From contig JAIPBT010000029.1 in assembly GCA_021738565.1 (NCBI GenBank), forward strand, positions 1-51,665: 51,665 nucleotides of DNA, in the 5' to 3' direction. Both the position numbers and the translations under genes were made by a program. How positions within the stretch are numbered: position 1 is the first letter of the stretch; each line of letters begins with the position of its first letter. The stretch comes from Bacteroidales bacterium (GTDB taxonomy: Bacteria > Bacteroidota > Bacteroidia > Bacteroidales > GCA-2748055). Of this stretch, positions 26,664-34,232 are shown piece by piece. The notes beneath the pieces were generated by a model, which was not told where the DNA came from, made no database searches, and was given only the letters and a program-made list of their open reading frames with translations.

Positions 26664-29543
26664 ATGAAAGCATCCGGATTATTTTTGATAATTGTTTTTT
26701 GTCTGGTCGTGCAAGGTGAAAAGCAATTAACTGCCCAGGTTCCACAGTATTTTAATTACCAGGCAATACTGCGTGATGGCCAATCCCGACCATTGGCTGA
26801 TCATCCGGTTTCGTTGCAGATTCGCATCAGGATCGGAGGAAAATCAGGGGAACTTGTGTTTAGTGAGACTCACAGGGATACAACCGATGCAGCAGGTATG
26901 GTCATGTTAAAGATAGGTAACGGGCAGTCTGACATTGGCACGCTTGCTGAACTTGATTGGGAGAACCAGCAATATTATCTCGGTGTTGCGATCGATACAG
27001 AAAATGGTTCAGATTATGAAGAGCTTGGTTATTCACAGCTCGTATCGGTTCCTTATGCAATGCATGCAGGAGATATTGATATGCCTCTTGATAAGATGGA
27101 AATCTCGGAACCTTATGATAATGCAAGTGGTGAAGCCCTGTTTGAAGTGAAAAGATCAGATGGTTCCACTGTTTTTGCTGTATACAATGAAGGTGTCAGG
27201 GTATATGTGGATGATTCTCAGAAAAAGGGAATTAAAGGTGGATTTGCGGTTGGAGGTTACAATAAATTAAAGGGATATACCAATGAGTACCTGAGGGTTA
27301 CACCGGACAGTGTCAGAATATATGTTACCGACCCTGTTAATCCTGCAAAAGGAATTAAAGGAGGTTTTGCAGTAGGTGGTTACAACAGGAATAAATCTGT
27401 TCCCAGTCAGTTCATGCAGCTTGATCCTTATAACTATTACATAGGTCATGAGGCGGGATATTCCAACGACAGCGGGTTGTATAATTCTTTTATCGGTTAT
27501 AAGTCGGGATGGTCCAATACAAATGGAAGTAAAAACATTTTCCTGGGTTACCTTTCGGGATTTTCGAATACAGATGGTAAAAACAACATTTTTATTGGAG
27601 ATTCATCGGGTTATTCAAACACTTCCGGGAAGTACAATATTTATATAGGCAACCAGGCAGGTGAGAACAGCATCAGGGGATTCCAGAATGTTTTTATTGG
27701 AGAGAGCAGTGGATGGTCAAACCATAATGGTAACCGTAATGTTTTCGTGGGAACAGTTGCAGGTTTATATAACACAAAAGGAATTAAGAATGTATTTATC
27801 GGAAACTGGGCGGGGGGATACAATGAAACGGGGAATTCGAATATAATGATTGGTAATGCAGCAGGTATTTTCAGTGTTTCAGGTTCTGACAATGTCTTTC
27901 TTGGATCAAGTGCCGGCGCATACAATTCTGCAGGAGTGGATAATATTTTTATTGGACAGAGTGCCGGGTACAACAATGATTCATGTTCGTCCAACATATT
28001 TATTGGTAAAGAAAGTGGTTTTAATAATTCCAGGGGATGGGAAAACCTTTTTATCGGAAACCGTTCAGGATATGATAATGTAAACGGGTATTCCAATACC
28101 ATCATTGGTCATGAGGCAGCACACAGTCTTAATGGAGGAAATTCAAATGTTATCGTAGGAGCCTATGCAGGGAGTCAGCTCACAGAAGGAAACCATAATA
28201 TACTGATGGGATTCAGTGCCGGAAATGTGATTTCAACAGGGGGAAGCAATGTCTTTATAGGCTCTTTTACAGGTGCTTCCAATGAATCGGGGAACAGCAA
28301 TGTATTCCTTGGCAGTTCTGCAGGCGGTGAAAATGTCGATGGGAGTGAAAATGTATTGATTGGTGAATCTGCAGGCATAGGCAACCTTTCAGGATATGAA
28401 AACATATTTATTGGTGCGTATTCGGGGGGCAACAATACATTTGGTACAATGAATATTTTTATAGGAAAGAACGCCGGTTTCAACAATGATTCATCATCAT
28501 CAAATATTTTTATCGGCAGTCATAGCGGATTCAATAACAGCAAGGGCACGGAAAATCTTTACATTGGCAATAATGCCGGTTATTCAAATACCACAGGAGG
28601 GTCAAATATCTTGCTTGGTCATGAGGCAGGGCATTACCTGGAATCCGGCAACAACAACATTTTTATTGGCCCTTATGCGGGAAATGAAGCGACCGGGGGA
28701 GACAACAACATTTACCTGGGATATGGTTCAGGCATGGCCAACCAATCAGGAAATGAAAATATATTCATTGGGCCGGAAGCCGGAGTAGCAAACAGTACAG
28801 GGAGCAGAAACATCTTCATGGGACAATATACCGGGTCTTTGAATACAGATGGTGAAAAGAATATATACATTGGTGCCGAAGCCGGTCAGTTCAATACTAC
28901 AGGATCAGAGAATGTAATCATTGGCGACAGGTCCGGGAATTCCATCAAGGCAGGTATCGGAAATGTATTTATTGGTACCAATGCGGGAATGGGTGTGGAT
29001 TCAAGCGACCTGAACGTTTTCATTGGATTGAATGCAGGAATGAACAATGTTTACAGCCTGTACAATGTGTTCACCGGGGCATATGCAGGACTGAACAATA
29101 CCACCGGCACCAACAATACTTTTATCGGCAGGACATCCGGAAAGGACAATACTGTAGGATCCGACAACACCTATGTGGGGGCAAGTGCCGGATGGGGAAA
29201 TGCCACAGGATCGAACAATGTTGCACTGGGCAGGAGAGCAGGAATAGACAATGACGGCGGAAGCGGGAATGTTTTCCTCGGGAACAATGCGGGCCAGGGG
29301 TCAACAGGATCAAACACACTGTATATAGAAAACACATCGGCCAATCAGGACAGTGCGCTTGTTTATGGAGAATTCGACAGCGATATACTGAAATTAAATG
29401 CAGTGGCACATATAAGAGATGCTATGGTTTTACAGCCAAGGATTGATGCGCCCGCGGATCCTGTGCCCGGAATGATTTATTTCGATGCCAATGACAATAC
29501 GATGAAGGCATTTGATGGTACTGTCTGGAGGGCATTTTGGTAA
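26664..29543 (+). CDS. Large exported protein built from 17-residue N-[VI]-F-[IL]-G-x3-G repeats
   Basis: A 959-residue exported protein. The N-terminal domain (residues 25-135, starting PQYFNYQAILRDGQSRPLAD and ending SVPYAMHAG) is a typical Bacteroidota head that precedes tail-fibre or YadA-head-like repeats. From about residue 260 to 885, units of 17 residues of the form NIFIGxxAGxxNxxGxx run almost without a break (about 37 units). A variant unit with an NDS or VDS core recurs every ten units, giving an exact 510-nt superperiod. The C terminus is VPGMIYFDANDNTMKAFDGTVWRAFW, without the S74 chaperone domain found in related tail-fibre proteins. It is probably a fibrous surface protein, perhaps trimeric. 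Confidence 0.85.
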   Translation: MKASGLFLIIVFCLVVQGEKQLTAQVPQYFNYQAILRDGQSRPLADHPVSLQIRIRIGGKSGELVFSETHRDTTDAAGMVMLKIGNGQSDIGTLAELDWENQQYYLGVAIDTENGSDYEELGYSQLVSVPYAMHAGDIDMPLDKMEISEPYDNASGEALFEVKRSDGSTVFAVYNEGVRVYVDDSQKKGIKGGFAVGGYNKLKGYTNEYLRVTPDSVRIYVTDPVNPAKGIKGGFAVGGYNRNKSVPSQFMQLDPYNYYIGHEAGYSNDSGLYNSFIGYKSGWSNTNGSKNIFLGYLSGFSNTDGKNNIFIGDSSGYSNTSGKYNIYIGNQAGENSIRGFQNVFIGESSGWSNHNGNRNVFVGTVAGLYNTKGIKNVFIGNWAGGYNETGNSNIMIGNAAGIFSVSGSDNVFLGSSAGAYNSAGVDNIFIGQSAGYNNDSCSSNIFIGKESGFNNSRGWENLFIGNRSGYDNVNGYSNTIIGHEAAHSLNGGNSNVIVGAYAGSQLTEGNHNILMGFSAGNVISTGGSNVFIGSFTGASNESGNSNVFLGSSAGGENVDGSENVLIGESAGIGNLSGYENIFIGAYSGGNNTFGTMNIFIGKNAGFNNDSSSSNIFIGSHSGFNNSKGTENLYIGNNAGYSNTTGGSNILLGHEAGHYLESGNNNIFIGPYAGNEATGGDNNIYLGYGSGMANQSGNENIFIGPEAGVANSTGSRNIFMGQYTGSLNTDGEKNIYIGAEAGQFNTTGSENVIIGDRSGNSIKAGIGNVFIGTNAGMGVDSSDLNVFIGLNAGMNNVYSLYNVFTGAYAGLNNTTGTNNTFIGRTSGKDNTVGSDNTYVGASAGWGNATGSNNVALGRRAGIDNDGGSGNVFLGNNAGQGSTGSNTLYIENTSANQDSALVYGEFDSDILKLNAVAHIRDAMVLQPRIDAPADPVPGMIYFDANDNTMKAFDGTVWRAFW

Positions 29544-29606
29544 TTACAGACAATTGCGAACCTTGAAAACAATCGTATCTTTATACCAATCTTAAACCAC
29601 ATTGGT

Positions 29607-29846
29607 ATGGCGCGGACCAACCTGAAGGAAACGAATACAACATCCCTTAAAAAGATAAGGAGAAATAATTATCCGTTGATCGTTGTTGGAATCCTGGGTG
29701 CGATCTACCTGTTCATTCGCTACTTTCAAGGCAATGGAGCGGAACATTATCTGGTCGGAGGAATTGTATTTGCCTCTGTAGGAATTATTGTTTTATACCG
29801 TACCATCCTGGTTAGCTGGGAGATCAAAGGAAGGGAAGACAAATAG
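29607..29846 (+). CDS. Small two-helix membrane protein
   Basis: A 79-residue protein with a basic N terminus (KKIRRNN) and two transmembrane segments (YPLIVVGILGAIYLFIRYF and YLVGGIVFASVGIIVLYRTIL). No family recognised. Its ATG lies in the 3' arm of an 8-bp inverted repeat, ATACCAAT (583-590) and ATTGGTAT (601-608), which could restrict translation. It sits between the repeat protein and beta-helix genes; spacing of 22 nt to the latter suggests cotranscription. Confidence 0.6.
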   Translation: MARTNLKETNTTSLKKIRRNNYPLIVVGILGAIYLFIRYFQGNGAEHYLVGGIVFASVGIIVLYRTILVSWEIKGREDK

Positions 29847-29868
29847 CACATTCATTTAAATCTATAAC

Positions 29869-32151
29869 ATGAGAATTATTAGTTTCTTTCTTTTGATGAC
29901 CATGATGTCTGTTTCATGCTTATCAAGGGAGTATTTCGTGTCCCCGAAGGGGAATGACAACAATCCGGGCACCCTGTTGCAACCATTTTCAACCATACAG
30001 AGGGCGGTGGATGTAATGATGCCGGGTGATGTCTGCAATATTTCCGGCGGAGTCTATCCTGAATCGATCAGGATAGCGAATTCAGGAACCAGGGATCAGC
30101 CGATCGTATTTAAACCACAGACAGCTGATGACCAGGTAATTGTTACAGGGGCTGATCCGGTTCCTGCAGAGAATTGGGAGAAACTGGACGACCACATATT
30201 CAGGATTGGTATAGAATTGGAGCTCGGCCATGAGAACCAGGTATTTATTGGCGACAGGACCATGGTTGAGGCGCGGTGGCCCAACGTGGGTGATGACCTT
30301 TTCAAGCCTGGATTGTCGGTTATGGATGAAGCCACCAGTCCGGATTTAATAGTGGATGATGACCTGCCGGTTTATGACTATTCAAATGCCCATGTCTGGA
30401 TACATGCCCCAAAATACTGGTCAGACTGGACAACCATTATTACCGGAAAACCGGACAGGAATTCAATACAAATTGAAGATATCGCTCCCTATGGTGATCC
30501 ATACACGCATGTTGCAACTGAAGGAGCAGAGTTCTTTATTTTTGGCTGCAAAGATGCCCTGGATGCTGAAAATGAATGGTATTACGACAAGGAGAAGAGG
30601 GAGTTGCTGATATTCAGAAAAGATGGAAAACTGCCGGATGAAGGTTACACTGTTAAAAGAAGGATGTATGCATTTGATCTTTCCGGGGCAAGCAATATTG
30701 AAATACATGGTCTTACCATTCACGGATCAACAATTACTACGGATGAAACCTCGGAAAACATCCTGCTGAACCGGCTGAAGATCTATTACCCCTATTATTC
30801 TTCACAGGCTAACAGGTATTATGGCAGTCAGACGGATAAAGGGATTGATTTTCAGGGTAAGAACTGTACGATCCGGAACAGTGAAGTTGCTTACAGCACG
30901 GGATGCGGAGTTATTCTTCAGGGAGAGAACAACAAGGTGCTGAATTGTTATATCCACGATACTGATTTGATCGGAACTTATGCAAGTTGTGTACAGCTGA
31001 GGGGAAAGGGGAATGTGATAAGTCACTGCACGCTGACACGTTCAGGTCGAACTGTTATCGATTACGGGAATATGTACCAGGCCCTTTTACAGAATTGCGA
31101 TATGAGTTATTCCGGTCTGTTGACCAGCGATTTGGGGTTAACCTACGGAAATGTGATCGAGGGAGGGAATTCAGAGGTGCGTTACAACCTGATGCACGAC
31201 AATGCAGATGATCACCTGGATATGGGGCTTTATTATGATCATGGTACACAGAACATTATTTCACATCACAATATCATCTGGGGAGTTGGTTTTTCTGCAT
31301 TTCACATCAATCATTATGCAGCTTATCACATAGCCTGTAACAACACTTTCAACGCGGAGAGAAATGGTTTTCTTTCTACCTGGGGTTACAAATATGAACC
31401 CGATTTGCTGGAATGCAGGTTTATCAATAACCTTTTCAGCGGTCCGGCTGAAACTACCGCGGGAAATTATTACTGGAATGCAAATATCAGCGGATACGAT
31501 GATTTTGATCCGGAACAACCCATGTTGCTTCCTGAGGTTGCAGCAGGCAAAGGTATATTTATAAAAGGGATCAGTGCAGTTCAGGAAGGTGGCCGGCCAT
31601 CGGTGGGGGCCATTGAATTCGAGGGGATGACCTTCAGGGCAGGTCATGATTTTGAGGATCCCCCGGAAATGAACTTTGAAAGGAGCAAACCGGTTCACCG
31701 GAACCTGCTGGTCAATTCTGCCTTTGAGCATGAGGATCACCTTTGGCCCTGGGAAAGGCATAATGCACATATTAACACCATCAACTACAGTACAAAAATG
31801 CATACCACGATCGATACTGCCGTTGTCCGCATGGGAAGATATTCCATAGAACTCCCTTCCATGAACAGCGAGATATTCCAGGAAGTGGAAGAGTTGTTAC
31901 CGGGGAAGGATTACACCTTTATCGGGCATTTGCGGGTCCCCTGGAACGAGGATGCAGTTCTGGGCGTGAGGTTTCCGGATGGTACAGAATATCTGAGTCC
32001 GCGTATATCCAGGGGAGCTCCGAACTGGAGCCGTTGCCGACTGAATTTTACGTTGCCTGAAAATGTGGATGCTGTCGAGGTATTTGTTCGCAGGAGATCA
32101 GGAGGAGAAGGAAAGGTGTTTGTGGATGATCTTGGGTTGGTGAGGAGGTAG
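29869..32151 (+). CDS. Exported right-handed beta-helix protein with C-terminal carbohydrate-binding-like domain
   Basis: A 760-residue exported protein (lipobox-like SVSC, cysteine 17). The parallel beta-helix starts with REYFVSPKGNDNNPGTLLQPFSTIQRAVD, the usual opening of pectate-lyase-like/DUF1565 proteins, and runs to about residue 590 with rungs such as NCTIRNSEVAYSTGCGVIL and NVISHCTLTRSGRTVI. Residues 610-760 resemble a carbohydrate-binding module (NLLVNSAFEHEDHLWPWE, KVFVDDLGLV). It probably degrades or binds an acidic polysaccharide; substrate and lyase versus hydrolase activity cannot be told. Confidence 0.8.
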   Translation: MRIISFFLLMTMMSVSCLSREYFVSPKGNDNNPGTLLQPFSTIQRAVDVMMPGDVCNISGGVYPESIRIANSGTRDQPIVFKPQTADDQVIVTGADPVPAENWEKLDDHIFRIGIELELGHENQVFIGDRTMVEARWPNVGDDLFKPGLSVMDEATSPDLIVDDDLPVYDYSNAHVWIHAPKYWSDWTTIITGKPDRNSIQIEDIAPYGDPYTHVATEGAEFFIFGCKDALDAENEWYYDKEKRELLIFRKDGKLPDEGYTVKRRMYAFDLSGASNIEIHGLTIHGSTITTDETSENILLNRLKIYYPYYSSQANRYYGSQTDKGIDFQGKNCTIRNSEVAYSTGCGVILQGENNKVLNCYIHDTDLIGTYASCVQLRGKGNVISHCTLTRSGRTVIDYGNMYQALLQNCDMSYSGLLTSDLGLTYGNVIEGGNSEVRYNLMHDNADDHLDMGLYYDHGTQNIISHHNIIWGVGFSAFHINHYAAYHIACNNTFNAERNGFLSTWGYKYEPDLLECRFINNLFSGPAETTAGNYYWNANISGYDDFDPEQPMLLPEVAAGKGIFIKGISAVQEGGRPSVGAIEFEGMTFRAGHDFEDPPEMNFERSKPVHRNLLVNSAFEHEDHLWPWERHNAHINTINYSTKMHTTIDTAVVRMGRYSIELPSMNSEIFQEVEELLPGKDYTFIGHLRVPWNEDAVLGVRFPDGTEYLSPRISRGAPNWSRCRLNFTLPENVDAVEVFVRRRSGGEGKVFVDDLGLVRR

Positions 32152-32302
32152 TACCCTAAATACAATCAAACAAACTACGTTGATCATATACCGTCGCACT
32201 GACGAACCGACGAACCGTCGCACTGAATTTATTACTGGTTTGGGTTCCTGAGCGAAAGAATGTTGGGGGATTACTTACGTGATCCCCGGAAGGGGGTAGC
32301 AT

Positions 32303-32450
32303 CAAGACCTTAAAAACCACGCAGCTCCTTTCAGTCGCTGCTGGTTTTGTGTTTTAAGCACTGCTTATAAAAGCTCCCTGCGGTCGCTTTTAACGCTTTG
32401 CTTAAAACACAAAACCCGCGAAGCGTACTTCGCGGGTTTTTAAGGTCTTG
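32303..32450. repeat. Nested perfect inverted repeats abutting tRNA-Ser
   Basis: Outer arms CAAGACCTTAAAAACC (32303-32318) and GGTTTTTAAGGTCTTG (32435-32450) are perfect 16-bp inverted repeats. Inner arms GGTTTTGTGTTTTAAGC (32343-32359) and GCTTAAAACACAAAACC (32400-32416) are perfect 17-bp inverted repeats. The right outer arm ends at the base next to the 3' end of tRNA-Ser. The interval 32152-32302 has short tracts of CGTCGCACTGACGAACC type but no gene. Confidence 0.85.
32415..32441 (-). terminator. Hairpin terminator after tRNA-Ser
   Basis: CCCGCGAAG and CTTCGCGGG form a perfect 9-bp stem with loop CGTA. Read on the plus strand it is followed by five T; on the minus strand it lies 10 nt beyond the tRNA 3' end with an A-rich plus-strand flank that gives a short T-run, so it could end tRNA-Ser transcription or work both ways. 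Confidence 0.75.
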
Positions 32451-32538
32451 CGGAGAAAGGGGGATTCGAACCCCCGGTCCGCCGTTGGCGGACAACGGTT
32501 TTCGAGACCGCCCCGTTCGACCGCTCCGGCATTTCTCC
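32451..32538 (-). tRNA. tRNA-Ser (anticodon CGA)
   Basis: An 88-nt class II tRNA. Acceptor GGAGAAA pairs with TTTCTCC, discriminator G; anticodon stem CGGT/ACCG with loop CTCGAAA, anticodon CGA (codon TCG); a long variable arm GTCCGCC/GGCGGAC; T arm CGGGGGTTCGAATCCCCC. CCA is not encoded. Confidence 0.96.
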
Positions 32539-32824
32539 GATGCGAAATTAAGCATATCATAAGGAATTATCACAGAATAATCGATTAATTTATGCAGGCA
32601 GATGGACGCAGGGACCTTTACCTTTAAAAGGGACACAAAAAAAGAACCCCCGGGATTAACATGAGTATTGCAATTGAGTATATTATAACTGACGTCTTCG
32701 GCAAGCGCATGTATAAATTTAGATAATCATCACTTATTTTTATTCATGTTAATAATTTTGTTGCAAAATGATACAAATATATCTCATTTGTGATATATTT
32801 GTATTGTGATTTAATGAAAGGTGT

Positions 32825-33214
32825 ATGCAAGAGAACAAGAGAGGTTTCAACAGATTAGGATTATTGGGATTTTTGGGATTTCTTTTCCTGCTATGGCCAG
32901 TTACAGGAGAATGGGGATTTATTTTTACGGTGGGGTACTTCACATTTTTCAAATATTGGAGGATCATTCCTGATGAGTGCTTCAGGGACAATGTTAAATC
33001 ATCGGCCTCAACAGGATTCTTTGTAACACAGGTGCTCTTTGCGGCTACGTTGATCTCATGGGCCGTTTTTTGCAGGATATTCGATCTGATAAAGGACTTT
33101 TACATTTTATACTGGGGTATAATATCAAGCATTGCGCTGGGTTTTATGGTTTTTTCTTTTAAGCTCTCGGCACTTGAAAAGAGAGAGAAAAAGGACATTA
33201 AGCATGTTGAATGA
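32825..33214 (+). CDS. DUF3796-like membrane protein
   Basis: A 129-residue protein with about four hydrophobic segments (residues 9-25, 29-45, 62-88, 93-115) and a basic cytoplasmic tail. It resembles the small DUF3796 proteins that are regularly paired with an XRE regulator, exactly as here: the next gene starts within its stop codon (ATGATGA overlap). An AAAGG ribosome-binding site precedes the ATG. The role is unknown; the regulator may control membrane-protein expression. Confidence 0.65.
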   Translation: MQENKRGFNRLGLLGFLGFLFLLWPVTGEWGFIFTVGYFTFFKYWRIIPDECFRDNVKSSASTGFFVTQVLFAATLISWAVFCRIFDLIKDFYILYWGIISSIALGFMVFSFKLSALEKREKKDIKHVE

Positions 33215-33417
33215 TGAAGTTGAAGAACAGGATAAGGGAATACAGGGCAAGGTTCAACATGAAACAGGATGATCTTGCTAAAAAGGTTGGAGTCAGGAGG
33301 GAAACCATTGGCAGGCTGGAGATGAATAAATACAATCCGTCATTGTTGCTGGCCCTTGAGATAGCCAGGGTATTTGATTCCAGCATTGAAGAGATCTTCG
33401 AAATTGTCGAAGAATAA
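33211..33417 (+). CDS. XRE-family transcriptional regulator (short, YozG-like)
   Basis: A 68-residue helix-turn-helix protein: [43 protein letters not shown] is the canonical XRE domain (quoted here only to name it by its ends RIREYRA and PSLLLAL), followed by a short FDSSIEEIF tail. A start one codon later (33214) is possible. Overlap with the upstream membrane protein gene indicates translational coupling and a joint function. Confidence 0.9.
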   Translation: MMKLKNRIREYRARFNMKQDDLAKKVGVRRETIGRLEMNKYNPSLLLALEIARVFDSSIEEIFEIVEE

Positions 33418-33469
33418 TATTAAGAATAAACAACTAAACAGTTTGAGTTTTTGATCCCGTAGTAGTTTG

Positions 33470-33550
33470 GTTTCTTTGTGTTCCCCGGCATTCAAAACAA
33501 GGTTGAAAAGCTTTTTTTGGCAGCTATACAGCCGGGGAGCTCAAAGAAAC
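33470..33550. repeat. 20-bp near-perfect inverted repeat
   Basis: GTTTCTTTGTGTTCCCCGGC (33470-33489) and GCCGGGGAGCTCAAAGAAAC (33531-33550) pair with two mismatches around 41 nt. No T-run follows. It lies in the gene-free interval after the XRE gene. Confidence 0.75.
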
Positions 33551-33566
33551 ATTTATAAGCCTACCT

Positions 33567-33692
33567 AGTCTTTGCAAGAAAACGCCAACTACTGCGTTAT
33601 TCTCGTTTTTGAAGCAGTCATTTACGAATAGTAAACTCCTTTGCTTCAAAAACTTCGAAAGCCTTGTATTTGACGCTTTCTTATCAAAGACT
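33567..33692. repeat. 126-nt imperfect palindrome
   Basis: Outer arms AGTCTTTG (33567) and CAAAGACT (ending 33692), a perfect inner stem GTTTTTGAAGCA (33605-33616) with TGCTTCAAAAAC (33642-33653), and partial pairing between (AAGAAAACGC with GCGTTTTCTT-like sequence). It may be a structured RNA or a MITE-like relic; no coding potential was seen at 33418-33880. Confidence 0.6.
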
Positions 33693-33880
33693 GAAAATAA
33701 CTTAGTTTTCTTTCAGGCACTACCTAATCATTTTCCATTCATCTCTTTGCCATGTAATACGCGTTCCTCTTTTTCATAAGCGGACTGATTTTTTTTCATG
33801 CAGCTACCTTCCGGAAAAAGAAGTGTCATTTTCAACATTGAAGGTGGAAAGGCGAAATAAATGTACGTCGTGACGCCTGA

Positions 33881-34018
33881 CTTATAGCACAGGATGTAGT
33901 GGATATTTTTCCGGAAGCAGTCTTTGTAAATCCTCACGATGGATATTACGGCATAAATTATTCAAGGTTCCCGGCGTTGTTCGTGGAAGCCTTCAAAGAA
34001 CAGCAGCAAATAATTGAT
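33881..34018 (+). pseudogene. Remnant of a tail-fibre/S74 chaperone domain
   Basis: An in-frame stretch reads AQDVVDIFPEAVFVNPHDGY and continues GINYSRFPALFVEAFKEQQQ IIDAQ, split here for length. That is the conserved end of Bacteroidota tail-fibre-domain (intramolecular chaperone, peptidase S74-like) proteins, which read DGYYGVNYxxLVPLLxEAxKEQ. There is a stop codon just upstream (33878) and no start, so only about 45 codons of the gene remain. The frame then runs into the hairpin array at 34030. Confidence 0.7.
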
Positions 34019-34029
34019 GCCCAGGAAAA

Positions 34030-34193
34030 GGGGATCGAACCCCTAACGCTGCCGAAGGAAGCACTTAACGTGACCACAGGTCACCCCTAACGTTCTCCGC
34101 AGGCGAACCACATAACGGCCACGAAGTAGCTCCCTAACGATGCGATCCTCCGGCGGAGAACATCACTTAACGAACCGATTCGCGGCAGGCGAA
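34030..34193. repeat. Array of TAACG-linked mini-hairpins (array I)
   Basis: Hairpin units start at 34048, 34070, 34092, 34117, 34139 and 34172, spacing 22, 22, 25, 22 and 33. The regular unit is a 6-nt arm, a 3-nt loop, a 6-nt arm and a 7-nt linker ending TAAC. The arms differ between units but stay complementary, for example GTGACC-ACA-GGTCAC (34070) and GTTCTCC-GCA-GGCGAAC (34092). A GGGG-ATCGAA-CCCC hairpin (34030-34043) begins the array. The same architecture recurs at 49434. Confidence 0.8.
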
Positions 34194-34232
34194 GAGCTCA
34201 TGATCCCGACAATCAGTCGGGAGAATAATTAC
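34188..34232. repeat. 45-bp direct repeat, copy 1 (permease 3' end)
   Basis: Matches 35617-35661 at 43 of 45 positions, starting GGCGAAGAGCTCATGATCCC and ending ATAATTAC. The last codons of the permease (SNYSPD and stop) are encoded inside this repeat. Confidence 0.85.

Noticed and set aside
28175-28486. Minus-strand frames inside the repeat protein
   Set aside because: Proline-rich repeats caused by the 51-nt periodicity of the coding strand.
34019-34043. tRNA 3' fragment (GGGG-ATCGAA-CCCC looks like a T arm on the minus strand)
   Set aside because: Only one hairpin matches; there is no acceptor stem or CCA, and the motif is explained as the first unit of the hairpin array.
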